Shown here piece by piece: positions 47,267 through 55,276 of a stretch of 64,000 nt of DNA. The number at the start of each line of letters is the position of its first letter. Position 1 is the first letter of the stretch. The position numbers and the translations under genes are program-made. The DNA is from Methylobacterium haplocladii (lineage in GTDB: Bacteria; Pseudomonadota; Alphaproteobacteria; Rhizobiales; Beijerinckiaceae). The stretch spans positions 62,001 to 126,000 of the forward strand of contig NZ_BJZT01000005.1 in NCBI RefSeq assembly GCF_007992175.1. Reading direction: 5' to 3'. The notes under the pieces are model-generated. The model was not told where the DNA came from and did no database searches. It worked only from the letters and a program-made list of their open reading frames with translations.

Positions 47267-47902
47267 CTATTTGACGAGGACGACGGCCTTCCGGCCGTAG
47301 GCTTTGGCCGCGACCTCCCGGACGATGAAATCGGCTACGTCGGCCCGCGCGATCCGGCCGTTGCGCCAGGAGGAGGCCTGGTCGAGGACCTGGTACCCGC
47401 CGGTCTTCGCGCCGCCCGTCAGCACGCCCGGCCGGACGAAGGTCCAGTCGAGGGCGCTCTTGCGGATGCGCATCTCCTGCGCGTCCTTGTCGTCGTAGGC
47501 GCGCCCGAACACGAGCTGGAAGGGCAGGCGCTGCAGCGCGCCGATCGCGGCCCGGCTGTCGCCGGTCCCGAAGCCGGTCACTGCAATGAGACGGCGCACG
47601 CCGGCCTTCTCCATCGCGGGCACGAGCAGGTTGGTGGCATCCGAAAACAGATGCACCGGACCGAACAGGCTCTTCAAGGGGACGCCTAGGGCCTGAACCA
47701 CGACGTCGATCCCGTCGAGGGCCGCCGCGACATCGCCGGCCTTCAGCGCATCGCCGGTAAATCGCTCCGGATCGGGATCCGACACCGGGATCTCGGCGGC
47801 CGAACGGGCGAAGGCCCGCACCTGGTGTCCGGCGGCCAGGGCCGCCTTAACGGTCTCCAGTCCGATGCCGCTGCTGGCGCCGAGGACGAGGATGTGGGCC
47901 AT
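47267..47902 (-). CDS. NAD(P)-binding oxidoreductase (NmrA/atypical SDR)
   Basis: A 211-residue Rossmann protein with the N-terminal motif HILVLGASSGIGLETV and a second strand ending in RAFARS, then VVVQALGVPLKS and a C-terminal region like atypical SDRs (DWTFVRPGVLTGG, RADVADFIV). No SDR catalytic Tyr-x3-Lys is apparent, so it may be a sensor or a reductase of the NmrA/HSCARG type. ATG 47902 is chosen as it starts right at the Rossmann strand. Confidence 0.85.
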   Translation of the reverse strand: MAHILVLGASSGIGLETVKAALAAGHQVRAFARSAAEIPVSDPDPERFTGDALKAGDVAAALDGIDVVVQALGVPLKSLFGPVHLFSDATNLLVPAMEKAGVRRLIAVTGFGTGDSRAAIGALQRLPFQLVFGRAYDDKDAQEMRIRKSALDWTFVRPGVLTGGAKTGGYQVLDQASSWRNGRIARADVADFIVREVAAKAYGRKAVVLVK

Positions 47903-47921
47903 GGGGTGGCTCCCTGCTGCG

Positions 47922-48128
47922 CTACTCCGCGGCGTCCCGCGATCGCTCCGGCATGGTGACATGCTGGCTGTCAGAGACCTTGCGGCCGTTCTCGACCTTT
48001 TTGCTCTCCGTCGGATCGAGGGGTGCCCCGAGCGGCGCATGTGTGCCGGCGTGCTGCTGCTCGTCGTTCAAGTCGCCGTCCTCCGGGCGTCGGCCGGTTG
48101 GCGTGCTGTCGGTCTTGCTCTGGGACAC
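47922..48128 (-). CDS. Small hydrophilic hypothetical protein
   Basis: A 68-residue, highly polar and probably disordered protein from a GTG start (MSQSKTDSTPTGRRPEDGDL). It contains no cysteines or hydrophobic core. Such stress-type hydrophilic proteins are common in Methylobacterium-like genomes. It ends 19 bases before the NAD(P)-binding gene on the same strand. Confidence 0.5.
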   Translation of the reverse strand: MSQSKTDSTPTGRRPEDGDLNDEQQHAGTHAPLGAPLDPTESKKVENGRKVSDSQHVTMPERSRDAAE

Positions 48129-48236
48129 GGACCCCTCCGATGCGTGATGGATGCGGCTGCGACGACGAAGCCGGGCAGGAGCCGTGATCGGCCAGCGAGG
48201 TCGGTGCCGCGAACGGACGCGGTCCGCTCTCCCAGT

Positions 48237-48422
48237 TCAGCTCGGCTGCTGCTCGGTGTCCTCGACATCGGGATCGTCATCCGGCGGCAGGGACGAGTCG
48301 GGCTCGGGCTGCGGGTTGGCCTCGATTTCGACTTCGGCCGCCGGGTCGATCTCGCCATCGCGCCGATCTTCGGGCAGGGCGCCGGAATCTTCGCCGGGCA
48401 TCGGCGTATGGGCTGAGGTCAT
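48237..48422 (-). CDS. Small acidic hypothetical protein
   Basis: A 61-residue, strongly acidic, Pro-rich and probably disordered protein from ATG 48422: GEDSGALPEDRRDGEIDPA then PDDDPDVEDTEQQPS. Longer frames upstream have no credible start. Unrecognised. Confidence 0.45.
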   Translation of the reverse strand: MTSAHTPMPGEDSGALPEDRRDGEIDPAAEVEIEANPQPEPDSSLPPDDDPDVEDTEQQPS

Positions 48423-48846
48423 GACTGGTTTGCTCCACTGATCTGCAGAGCGGCAAGCCTGGCGCGGGGGGAAGCGTTCCGGTCTGGCAGTGTCGCAGCA
48501 TCGGCGCGTCCGACGACCTCCGCCGGTCCCACCCAACCTCGCCGTGCTGCCGGCGTCGCGGGCGCTCGATCCAAGCTGCACCGGGCAATTCTGCTGCGAT
48601 GCAAAACGGCGTCTCGCTTCCGATCGCTCTGTTCTGCCTGCACTTTCTCGGCGGTCACGCGCGGAAATGGGCCGGCATCGCCGAGCGGCTCGGTTCTACG
48701 CACTGGTCAGATTGTGACCTCCCCACCGACCGGTGATCAGATCGGGCAGCGGGGTCGAGCCGGGCGAAGCAGTGCAGTGCTTCCAACAATGCAGACGCAC
48801 GTCGAATCTTTGACGGAGATGGCTACCCGTTTGGCTCCGGAGGCGA
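48423..48846. other. Intergenic region without a supportable gene
   Basis: 424 bases with short open frames on both strands, none with a good ribosome site, a fold or consistent codon use. No RNA gene or strong repeat was seen. Confidence 0.4.
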
Positions 48847-49587
48847 TCACCGCCCGGGGTTCGCCTCAGAGCCGATCGACCGCAGAACATCGAGGCGATA
48901 TTCCGCCGTTCGCGACTGCTTCAAGACGCGGGCAAAACTGCCAGCTCCTGCGATAAATCCTTCGGCAGCCTCGTGACCGGTCAGGGGGTAGCTCGTCTCG
49001 CCGAGCCAATGAACCAGCACGATGTCGCCACCGGGCAGAAGGGCACCCTTCACCCGTGAAACGAGGCGAGCGAGGTCGGCGCGGTTGAGGTAATAGGCCA
49101 CCTCCGACAACACGATCAGGTCGAAGTGGCCTTCCGGCCAGGCGTTCGGAACGGCCGCCAGCTCGAAGCGAACGTTCGGATAATCGGCGCAGCGCACACG
49201 TGCGCTGTCCAGCACGGACGGAACGACATCGAGCCCGATCAACGCATCGCAGCGTGGGCATAGCTGACGCGTGAAGACGCCGATCGAACAACCCACATCG
49301 AGACCTGACGTGTAGTGGGTCTGCGGCAAGCTAGCGAGAGTCGCCGCATATTTTGCGCGCTCGTAATCGCTCGTCGCGAAGCGCCACGGATCCGGATCTG
49401 TGGCGTACATGCCCTCGAAGAAGTCCGGATCGAGCGAGGCGGGACGACGTGCCGTTGGGGCGACGGCCGGCATGCTCGGGTCGGATCCCTGGCCAGCAGC
49501 GCTCCCTACGCCCAGCACTGCTCCGGCAGCGGCAAGGCCTCCGGATTGCAAAATCAGGCGTCGGGTCGGTCGCTCATCGTCGCGCAC
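48847..49587 (-). CDS. NodS-like SAM methyltransferase with an export-like leader
   Basis: A 246-residue class I methyltransferase of the NodS family: FFEGMYATDPDPWRFATSDYE, SAM site GLDVGCSIGVFTRQL, then LIGLDVVPSVLDSAR and FDLIVLSEVAYYL. NodS N-methylates glucosamine in Nod factors; the wider family acts on other amines. The first 35 residues read TRRLILQSGGLAAAGAVLGV and resemble a Tat signal, which is odd for a SAM-dependent enzyme. An internal Met near residue 39 would give a cytosolic form. GTG 49587 follows GAGG. Confidence 0.82.
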   Translation of the reverse strand: MRDDERPTRRLILQSGGLAAAGAVLGVGSAAGQGSDPSMPAVAPTARRPASLDPDFFEGMYATDPDPWRFATSDYERAKYAATLASLPQTHYTSGLDVGCSIGVFTRQLCPRCDALIGLDVVPSVLDSARVRCADYPNVRFELAAVPNAWPEGHFDLIVLSEVAYYLNRADLARLVSRVKGALLPGGDIVLVHWLGETSYPLTGHEAAEGFIAGAGSFARVLKQSRTAEYRLDVLRSIGSEANPGR

Positions 49588-49659
49588 AAGGTGCCTCGCT
49601 GCCGCCCGTTCATATGACGGTGCAACCGCCCCTCGTCGGAACCGTTCCGGGACGCGAGC

Positions 49660-49893
49660 TCATAGCCATCGCTCGTCGAGATCGGTGGCGTTCCGATCGG
49701 CAACGGGCTGGGCCGCATCGCCCTCGGCGAAGACCACCACATCGTCCGGCCCGACGTCCCGCGTCGCGTAGAAGTCCCAGCGACGATGAATGACCCGCGG
49801 ACCGCCGAAGATCCGGTAGGCGTTCCAGTAGCGATCGTCCCGGAAGCCCACGTAGTGAATGCAGCGCGGCGCTCTCTCGGTCGGCTGGGGCAT
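49660..49893 (-). CDS. Hypothetical protein, 77 residues
   Basis: A compact-looking protein from ATG 49893: CIHYVGFRDDRYWNAYRIFGG, then HRRWDFYATRDVGPDD and VVVFAEGDAAQP. Rich in aromatic and charged residues, with codon bias on this strand. It may be a small beta protein. It precedes the methyltransferase on the same strand by about 70 bases. No family recognised. Confidence 0.6.
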   Translation of the reverse strand: MPQPTERAPRCIHYVGFRDDRYWNAYRIFGGPRVIHRRWDFYATRDVGPDDVVVFAEGDAAQPVADRNATDLDERWL

Positions 49894-50016
49894 GCGAGTT
49901 GGTCTCCCCGCTCAGCCGGCCGAAGCGGTTCGATCCGGAGCTGAAGCAACCGAGGCCGCCGACGATGGTTCGTTTGGTGGGCCGGCAAGGCCAGCGGCAG
50001 ATTGGCACTCGCATCC

Positions 50017-50196
50017 ATGTCGACTTGGAGCACCACCATCCTGAGCCTGTGGGCCGCCTATTGGGCCGCGATGTTTGCCCAAGTCGCGCACCTTCGGACG
50101 CTCGACGATGGCGTAGGCGCAACGGGCTTCGCGTGGCTTTCCGGTGCGCTGCTGGCGGCCGGGACGGGTTTTTTCGCGAACTCGATCGGCGCATGA
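50017..50196 (+). CDS. Small membrane protein, 59 residues (tentative)
   Basis: ATG 50017 begins a chain with two hydrophobic segments (TTILSLWAAYWAAMFAQVA and GFAWLSGALLAAGTGFFA), which could be two membrane helices. The ribosome site is poor. No family known. Confidence 0.35.
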   Translation: MSTWSTTILSLWAAYWAAMFAQVAHLRTLDDGVGATGFAWLSGALLAAGTGFFANSIGA

Positions 50197-50253
50197 AGTT
50201 ATGTGCGTCCGAGAATTTGCCAAGCTCGATGTGCAAGCAGTGTCGAGACTCGC

Positions 50254-50562
50254 ATGAGCAGTGAGCCAGATCGGTCGCGAAATTGGAAACGAACCGGGCT
50301 GCTCCTGCTCGGCTTCGTCGCGGGGCCGCCCGCTGCGTTCGTGCTGCTGTCGCCTCTTCTCGCTCTCGTGGGGTACGCGACGGAGTGGTTCGCCCCAGGG
50401 GCCATCGGCAACGTCGTCGGGTTGATCCTACTCGGCGCCGCAGTCGTAGCTGTGTTCGTCGCCGCCGTCGTAGCTGTGGTCGTGGCAGTCCTTGCCCTCG
50501 TCGGCACGGCCGCGGCGACAATCGGGAGCGCGATCGCACACGTGTTTTCGCGTCTGCGCTGA
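50254..50562 (+). CDS. Small membrane protein, 102 residues
   Basis: From ATG 50254: a polar N-terminus (MSSEPDRSRNWKRTG), then hydrophobic helices LLLLGFVAGPPAAFVLLSPL and a long Val/Ala-rich stretch (about 60-95, two helices) with a basic tail (FSRLR). The plan suggests a three-helix membrane protein. Unrecognised. The frame is strongly GC3-biased. Confidence 0.5.
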   Translation: MSSEPDRSRNWKRTGLLLLGFVAGPPAAFVLLSPLLALVGYATEWFAPGAIGNVVGLILLGAAVVAVFVAAVVAVVVAVLALVGTAAATIGSAIAHVFSRLR

Positions 50563-50699
50563 GCCGCGCCTGACAATGCAGACCGTCGCCGACACCATTG
50601 AGTCGTACTGCGCGGCGGCGCGATGCTTCGTTACCTGACCGTACTCGCTGCGGGCCGGCCAAATCACGAGCGGCCGTGCGGAGGCGATTGTGGCTCGGA

Positions 50700-51074
50700 T
50701 CACCTGGTCGGCTGACTCCGTGCGGTGAGCTTGTTTCCGTCCGGATCGCGAAGGTAAGCGACGAACGACCCGTTCGGGCGCTCGGCGGGCGGACTCTCGA
50801 TCGCGGCACCACCATGCGCGGTGCCGGCCTCGTGCCACGCAAGAACATGATCGCGGCTTGCGGCGGCGATACCGATCGTTCCACCGTTCGCTGCGGTCGC
50901 CGGATTGCCATCGATGGGTTTCGTGATCATCAGGCGACTACCCCCGTGGGCGTAGATCAGCCTCCCTCGGGCGTCCGTCTCGCCGGGGGCGCCGCCCAAC
51001 GCAGCGAAAGTGGCGTCGTAGAAGCCCTTGGCCTGCTCGAGATCATTGCTCCCGATCATGACGTGAGTGAACAT
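50700..51074 (-). CDS. VOC family protein (glyoxalase/bleomycin-resistance fold)
   Basis: A 124-residue single VOC domain. The start MFTHVMIGSNDLEQAKGFYDATF carries the first metal-ligand region, and the end FVAYLRDPDGNKL is the family's second half, with DPDGN typical. Function could be lyase, epimerase or dioxygenase-like; the sequence does not say. ATG 51074 is preferred to the start four codons upstream. Confidence 0.85.
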   Translation of the reverse strand: MFTHVMIGSNDLEQAKGFYDATFAALGGAPGETDARGRLIYAHGGSRLMITKPIDGNPATAANGGTIGIAAASRDHVLAWHEAGTAHGGAAIESPPAERPNGSFVAYLRDPDGNKLTARSQPTR

Positions 51075-51134
51075 GCTCTCCTCCACGAAGGGACAGATCG
51101 ATCACCAGTGTGATCGAGTCGCATCCAGCACGGC

Positions 51135-51608
51135 CTACTGCGCGACGACCAGAGCCCAGAACCGGCCGTAGGACGAGCCCGGTGCATCGGCATGCGCGAT
51201 GCCGATGCGACGAGCCTGGGGCAGGAGCAGATTCGCGTTGTGGCCCGATGAGGCCTGCCACATGGCCAGCGTCTGATCGAACGTAGCCGTACCGGCTCCG
51301 AGGTTCTCGGCCTTCAGGCCCCTCGCGAGCCCGGTCATCGCCATGCGGGCCTGGAACGAGCCGCCGGCATCGTGGCTGAGCGAGCCGGCCGCGGCGTTCG
51401 CCCTCGCGGCATAGGCTGCGGCTCGGGTCAGGCCCGCGTCGACCTGAACGGGCCCGAGGCCATATTGCGCCCGGTACCGGCTGATCGCGACCGCGGCGGC
51501 ACGGTCGTCCGAGACAGCCCTGCGGGCCGCCTTGGCGGCGTAGGCTCCGCTACAGCCGGCCAGCACCACAACGAGAGAAGCGATCGGGTGTGTGAAACGA
51601 CGGAGCAT
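51135..51608 (-). CDS. CAP-domain (SCP-like) lipoprotein
   Basis: A 157-residue exported protein. The N-terminus ends in a lipobox (SLVVVLAGCSG, Cys near residue 19). The CAP fold follows: ISRYRAQYGLGPVQVDAGL, SLSHDAGGSF, AENLGAG, MWQASSGHNANLLLPQARRIG and GRFWALVVAQ. Bacterial CAP proteins are envelope or surface proteins with unclear roles. Confidence 0.88.
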   Translation of the reverse strand: MLRRFTHPIASLVVVLAGCSGAYAAKAARRAVSDDRAAAVAISRYRAQYGLGPVQVDAGLTRAAAYAARANAAAGSLSHDAGGSFQARMAMTGLARGLKAENLGAGTATFDQTLAMWQASSGHNANLLLPQARRIGIAHADAPGSSYGRFWALVVAQ

Positions 51609-51771
51609 GAGCCGGGATAATCCCTGAAGCGCGCCAGCGAGACACGCAGGCTCGTCCAGATCGGTTTAGGAACGGTTGCGGTCGCCGCGTGACCTGCCTC
51701 GTCTATCGGCGGCGAGCGCTGGACAGCTATGTGAGATGAGGCCGCCGGATCGGCTAAGTGCTTGATGCCGC

Positions 51772-51847
51772 TGGTGCTCCCAAGGGGAATCGAACCCCTG
51801 TTTTCGCCGTGAGAGGGCGACGTCCTAGACCGCTAGACGATGGGAGC
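51772..51847 (-). tRNA. tRNA-Glu (CTC anticodon)
   Basis: On the minus strand GCTCCCA...TGGGAGC forms a perfect 7-bp acceptor stem, followed by A and an encoded CCA. The anticodon arm TCGCC-CTCTCAC-GGCGA gives anticodon CTC for GAG codons. The T arm AGGGGTTCGATTCCCCT is canonical. Confidence 0.97.
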
Positions 51848-51969
51848 TTCCGGGCCGGCGACGGTTCCTATACCGACGCGATCAGGGGCCGGCAAGGCCT
51901 CGAGTCAGCTTAAGTGGAGCCACGGTCATCACAGGTGCGCAGGACGAAGACGGGCCGGAGCGCCTGAGC

Positions 51970-52944
51970 GTGACCCTAGCGCCGGAGGCGACCATGGAAC
52001 GGCTAGACCGGGTGCTGGCGGCAGCGTTCGGCGAGTTGTCGCGCTCGCGGCTGCAGGCGCTGGTGCGCGAAGGCCAGGTGCTCTGCGACGGGGCCGTGGT
52101 GCTCGATCCCTCGCGCAAGGTCGGGCCGGGCGCGCTGCTCGAGGTCGCGGTGCCGGAGGCTGCGCCGGCCGAGCCGCAGGGCGAGGCGATGGCGCTGGTC
52201 ATTCCTTACGAGGACGAGGATCTGATCGTGATCGACAAGCCGGCCGGGCTCGTGGTGCATCCGGGCGCCGGGCACGAGACCGGCACGCTCGTGAATGCGC
52301 TCGTAGCGCATTGCGGGGAAAGTCTGTCCGGCATCGGCGGGGTGCGCCGGCCGGGCATCGTGCACCGGCTCGACAAGGACACCAGCGGACTGCTCGTCGT
52401 TGCCAAGAACGACCGGGCGCATCAGCGACTCTCGGCGCAGTTCGCCGATCACGGCCGCAGCGGCGATCTGGAGCGGGCCTACCTCGCCTTCGTCTGGGGG
52501 ATGCCGGAGCCGCGCACCGGCACGATCACCGCCAATTTGGCCCGAAGCCATAAGAATCGCGAAAAGATCGCGGTGGTGCGGGAGGGGGAGGGGCGCCACG
52601 CAGTGACGCATTACCGGGTCGAGGCGCAACCCGATGCCGACGGCATCGTCACGCTGCTGCGCTGCGTGCTGGAGACGGGGCGAACGCACCAGATCCGCGT
52701 GCATCTCAGCCATCGCGGCCACCCGCTGCTCGGGGACGACACCTATGGCGGCGCGCTGAAGACCAAGGCGGTGAAGCTCGAGGAGGCGGCGCGCGCCGCG
52801 CTCCTGGCGCTGGGGCGGCAGGCGCTGCATGCAACGCTGCTCGGGTTCAACCATCCGCGGACGGGCGAGAAGCTGCGCTTCGAAAGCCCGCTGCCGCCGG
52901 ACCTGGCGGCGCTGCTGAGCGCGCTCTCGCGAAAGTCCGGATAA
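51970..52944 (+). CDS. rluD: RluD-type 23S rRNA pseudouridine synthase
   Basis: A 324-residue RluA-family enzyme with an N-terminal S4 RNA-binding domain (RLDRVLAAAFGELSRSRLQALV) and catalytic domain. Motifs: VIDKPAGLVVHPGAGH, catalytic HRLDKDTSGLLVVAK, HKNREK, ETGRTHQIRVHLSHRGHPLLGD and LHATLLGFNHPRTGE. RluD makes pseudouridines in 23S helix 69. Placement just before rpoH is common in alphaproteobacteria. GTG 51970 is taken; a nearby ATG at 51994 is possible. Confidence 0.92.
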   Translation: MTLAPEATMERLDRVLAAAFGELSRSRLQALVREGQVLCDGAVVLDPSRKVGPGALLEVAVPEAAPAEPQGEAMALVIPYEDEDLIVIDKPAGLVVHPGAGHETGTLVNALVAHCGESLSGIGGVRRPGIVHRLDKDTSGLLVVAKNDRAHQRLSAQFADHGRSGDLERAYLAFVWGMPEPRTGTITANLARSHKNREKIAVVREGEGRHAVTHYRVEAQPDADGIVTLLRCVLETGRTHQIRVHLSHRGHPLLGDDTYGGALKTKAVKLEEAARAALLALGRQALHATLLGFNHPRTGEKLRFESPLPPDLAALLSALSRKSG

Positions 52945-53199
52945 CCGTGCGGCGTTGCGCGGGCGCACCGGTCAAGCAGACGCTCCATGACCCGGTGCGT
53001 TTCGGCACCGCGACGCGGTGACTCGCCGTGCAGACTCCAGCCCGAAGTTCGTTTCGTGCGTTGAAGCCATTCGCGTGGTGACCGCCGCTACCGAACGTCG
53101 TGGCTTCCCTGTAGAGATGGGAGGCGCAACGGCCGGCTCAAGAGGAGCGGTCGATCGCACAGGGCCTGCCCGCATGGGGGGCCGACGAAGGAGGTGTCC

Positions 53200-54090
53200 A
53201 TGGCCGGAGCATTACCCATGCTCGCCAACGAAGGTGGCCTTTCGCGCTACCTCGACGAGATCCGCAAGTTCCCGATGCTGGAACCGACGGAAGAATTTAC
53301 CCTGGCCAAGAGTTGGCGCGATGCGGGCGACCGCGATGCTGCGCATCGGCTGGTCACGTCCCACCTGCGTCTGGTGGCCAAGATCGCCATGGGTTATCGC
53401 GGCTACGGCCTGCCGATCAGCGAAGTCGTGTCCGAGGGCAATGTCGGCCTGATGCAGGCCGTCAAGCGCTTCGAGCCGGACAAGGGCTTCCGCCTCGCCA
53501 CCTACGCGATGTGGTGGATCAAGGCGGCGATCCAGGAATACATCCTGCGCTCGTGGTCCCTCGTGAAAATGGGCACCACGGCGAACCAGAAGAAGCTTTT
53601 CTTCAATCTGCGCAAGGCGAAGGGCAAGATCTCGGCCCTCGACGAGGGCGATCTGCGCCCCGAGCACGTCGCGACCATCGCGAAAAACCTCGGCGTGCCC
53701 GAGCAGGACGTGATCGACATGAACCGGCGCCTGTCCGGCGACACCTCGCTCAACGCGCCCCTGCGCGAAGAAGGCGAGGGCGAATGGCAGGACTGGCTCG
53801 TTGACAACAGTCCCAGCCAGGAGACGGTGCTCGCGGGCGAGCAGGAAGGCCAGAACCGGCTCTCGGCCCTGCGCGACGCCCTCTCCGTCCTCAACCAGCG
53901 CGAGCGGCGCATCTTCGAGGCCCGTCGCCTCGCGGACGATCCGATCACGCTCGAGGACCTGTCCGGCGAGTTCGGCGTCTCGCGCGAGCGCGTTCGCCAG
54001 ATCGAGGTGCGCGCCTTCGAGAAGATCCAGGAGGCGGTCAAGCGCAACCTGGCGACCCGCGAGATGCCCCGCGCCGAAGCCCGCGCCTGA
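53200..54090 (+). CDS. rpoH: Heat-shock sigma factor RpoH
   Basis: Sigma-32 type factor directing RNA polymerase to heat-shock promoters. ATG 53200 sits five bases after AAGGAGG and gives 296 residues. Region 2 has SEGNVGLMQAVKRFEPDKGF and RLATYAMWWIKAAIQEYILRS. The RpoH box QKKLFFNLRKAK is intact. Region 4 has LEDLSGEFGVSRERVRQIEVRA. The 255 bases upstream have no gene and probably hold its promoter. A terminator follows. Confidence 0.97.
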   Translation: MAGALPMLANEGGLSRYLDEIRKFPMLEPTEEFTLAKSWRDAGDRDAAHRLVTSHLRLVAKIAMGYRGYGLPISEVVSEGNVGLMQAVKRFEPDKGFRLATYAMWWIKAAIQEYILRSWSLVKMGTTANQKKLFFNLRKAKGKISALDEGDLRPEHVATIAKNLGVPEQDVIDMNRRLSGDTSLNAPLREEGEGEWQDWLVDNSPSQETVLAGEQEGQNRLSALRDALSVLNQRERRIFEARRLADDPITLEDLSGEFGVSRERVRQIEVRAFEKIQEAVKRNLATREMPRAEARA

Positions 54091-54102
54091 GCTTTAACGT
54101 CG

Positions 54103-54132
54103 ACGCCGGAGGACCTGTCCTGCGGCGTTTTT
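54103..54132 (+). terminator. Rho-independent terminator of rpoH
   Basis: ACGCCG-G-AGGAC, loop CT, GTCCT-G-CGGCGT, then TTTTT. Eleven pairs with one G-G mismatch, starting 13 bases after the rpoH stop. Confidence 0.8.
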
Positions 54133-54134
54133 CG

Positions 54135-55196
54135 TCACGCCAATCGGAGCGCCGCTCCGTCATGAAGTGCGACGGTCATGCGCTGCGGCAGATCGAAGAT
54201 CGCGGATGCCGCCAGCGGAGCGGGCGCTGCGATGCGTTCTGCGGCCGGCGACAGCACGTCGCGCAAGGTCGGCGTGACCCGGATCCCAGCGCCGAGGCCC
54301 ATCCAGACGGGAATGTCCGGGTTGGTGCTGTGGCCGGCCTGCGGCACGACGTGGTCCGCCGGGATGTCCGGCCGCGAGTTCAATGCGCCGAACCAGTCCA
54401 TGCCGCCCATGACGTCGATCACGTCGCGAAACGGCGCCGGCATGCCGATCTTGGCGCTGAAGGTAACGATCCGCGTGCGCTCGGCCAGCCTCTTGGCCAG
54501 CACGTTGTTTTCGGATGCGATCGTGTAGAGCGCCTCCGAGATCACGAGGTTGCCCTTGGAATGGCCGATCAGGTGGCGCGGCCGGAAGCGCTTGTCTGAG
54601 AGCAATGCGCGGACCGTCAGCGTATCCTGACTGGTGCGAGCCCAGGCGACGCCGTCGGCGAGTTCGAGGGATGCCCTGTCCGCCGAGAACAGCCGCGAGA
54701 CGCCGTCGAGCGGCTCGAAGACGTGCCGGATGCTGTTGAGGCCGCCGAACAGGAAGAAGCCGCCGAGCGCCTCGGTGAGTACGTCGGCGAGCCCGTAACC
54801 GGACACCACCGCGGCCACCGGCCCGCCGAGCGCGTCGGCGACGTTGCGGGCGAAGGCCGCCGCGCCGAGGGCCGAACTGCCGACGCCGGCCACCGTGAGA
54901 GCGTCGACCTCGGCCCTGCCGGCGAGATATGCCGAGGCGTCCTCGTAGACCGTCAGCACCCCCTGGCCGGTCGAAGGCACCAGGACGACGGCGCCTTCAT
55001 GAGCGAGGTCGGCGGCGAGAGCGTCCGTCTCCGCGGGGGTCACCGCATCGACGTCGTAGAATACCGCGTCGAGAAGGGTGTTGCGCTGGCGGAAACTGCC
55101 GAGGGCGACGGCGCGGATTGGATTGGCCGCGAGTTTCTCCGCAAAGACGCCGGCGCGTGCGACCTGGATGTGTCCGAGGGTTTCGAGCGCGCCCAT
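54135..55196 (-). CDS. Alpha/beta-hydrolase-like protein with GHSKG motif
   Basis: A 353-residue protein convergent with rpoH. ATG 55196 has GAGGAGG seven bases upstream, a very strong site. The sequence has a nucleophile-elbow-like LIGHSKGNLVISEAL around residue 210, a pattern of lipases and hydrolases, and several Ala/Gly-rich helices (LTVAGVGSSALGAAAF, VAAVVSGYGLADVL). A likely Asp/His pair is not obvious. No signal peptide. It could be a polyester or lipid hydrolase. Not a family I can name with confidence. Confidence 0.7.
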   Translation of the reverse strand: MGALETLGHIQVARAGVFAEKLAANPIRAVALGSFRQRNTLLDAVFYDVDAVTPAETDALAADLAHEGAVVLVPSTGQGVLTVYEDASAYLAGRAEVDALTVAGVGSSALGAAAFARNVADALGGPVAAVVSGYGLADVLTEALGGFFLFGGLNSIRHVFEPLDGVSRLFSADRASLELADGVAWARTSQDTLTVRALLSDKRFRPRHLIGHSKGNLVISEALYTIASENNVLAKRLAERTRIVTFSAKIGMPAPFRDVIDVMGGMDWFGALNSRPDIPADHVVPQAGHSTNPDIPVWMGLGAGIRVTPTLRDVLSPAAERIAAPAPLAASAIFDLPQRMTVALHDGAALRLA

Positions 55197-55276
55197 GGGA
55201 TCACCTCCTCGAAGGCGATCCAAGATCTCATGATTGCGAAGACTTGAACAGTCCGGCTACCGAGCCGGACGAACAC

